Of a stretch of 5,862 nt of DNA, positions 5,796 to 5,862 are shown in pieces. Numbering within the stretch: the first letter of the stretch is position 1; each line of letters opens with the position of its first letter. The DNA comes from Thiomicrorhabdus sp. (GTDB lineage: Bacteria > Pseudomonadota > Gammaproteobacteria > Thiomicrospirales > Thiomicrospiraceae), in assembly GCA_021648185.1 (NCBI GenBank), contig JAKITH010000078.1:1-5862 (forward strand), read 5' to 3'. The notes beneath the pieces were generated by a model, which had not been told where the DNA came from, did no database searches, and was given only the letters and a program-made list of their open reading frames with translations. The position numbers were made by a program, and so were the translations under genes.

Positions 5796-5862
5796 TTAGC
5801 CTGTATTTCGCATTCCTGCCGCAATGGCGTTAATGCTGTTAAGCAATACAGGAAGCCAAACC
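5796..5862 (-). CDS. ppc: Phosphoenolpyruvate carboxylase, C-terminal 21 residues only
   Basis: Only the 3' end of the gene is in the window; translation enters from the right edge and stops at TAA (5798-5796). The visible residues end in INAIAAGMRNTG. The final AGMRNTG is the near-invariant C-terminus of phosphoenolpyruvate carboxylase, whose last residues take part in the active-site and aspartate-binding region. The enzyme adds bicarbonate to PEP to form oxaloacetate, refilling the TCA cycle and feeding aspartate synthesis. It lies upstream of panD on the same strand, 197 bp away, with a candidate terminator between them, so co-transcription is unlikely to be the main mode. The call rests on a short but very characteristic motif. 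Confidence 0.85.
   Translation of the reverse strand, partial: VWLPVLLNSINAIAAGMRNTG

Noticed and set aside
1..5862. CRISPR array, tRNA/rRNA gene, IS element or defence/toxin system
   Set aside because: No spaced repeat series, RNA gene signature, transposase motif or toxin-antitoxin pair was seen; coding space is filled by metabolic genes.

Overview
The window looks like a chromosomal housekeeping segment of a gammaproteobacterium with moderate to low GC. The main evidence is the gene string pcnB-folK-panB-panC, a common gammaproteobacterial neighbourhood, and proteins that align by eye, nearly residue for residue, with the E. coli enzymes. A sulphur-oxidising Thiomicrospira/Hydrogenovibrio-type lineage is only a guess from general impression; nothing in the sequence proves it. 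I see no phage, transposase, CRISPR, tRNA or rRNA.

Layout. (1) Positions 1-1161, minus strand: the N-terminal 387 residues of a DUF1800 lipoprotein whose 3' end lies beyond the left edge. (2) Positions 1162-1534: a very AT-rich divergent intergenic region with a good sigma70-like promoter for the rightward operon, a weaker leftward candidate, a short hairpin and a TTATAAC repeat cluster. (3) Positions 1535-5139, plus strand: a compact operon of pcnB (poly(A) polymerase I), folK (HPPK, folate), panB and panC (pantothenate). Gaps are 10 and 14 nt, and panB/panC overlap by 4 nt. (4) Positions 5209-5598, minus strand: panD (aspartate decarboxylase), convergent with panC. (5) Positions 5796-5862, minus strand: the last 21 residues of phosphoenolpyruvate carboxylase (ppc).

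Functional logic. PanB makes ketopantoate, PanD makes beta-alanine and PanC joins pantoate to beta-alanine, so three of the four pantothenate enzymes are here. The ketopantoate reductase (PanE, or IlvC acting for it) is not in the window. PpC feeds oxaloacetate and thus aspartate, the PanD substrate, but that link to its neighbour may be coincidental.

The most unusual part is non-coding. panD is bracketed by two hairpins built on homopolymeric G8/C8-10 arms, and the two share a 13-mer (G8AGAAA) and an 11-mer (C4TTGTTTA) in direct orientation. The left hairpin is the shared 3' end of panC and panD. The right one sits upstream of panD with its G8 tract where the -35 box of the panD promoter should be. 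This suggests, but does not prove, a repeat-flanked panD cassette and possible tract-length-dependent panD transcription. I found no clear previously undescribed multi-gene system.
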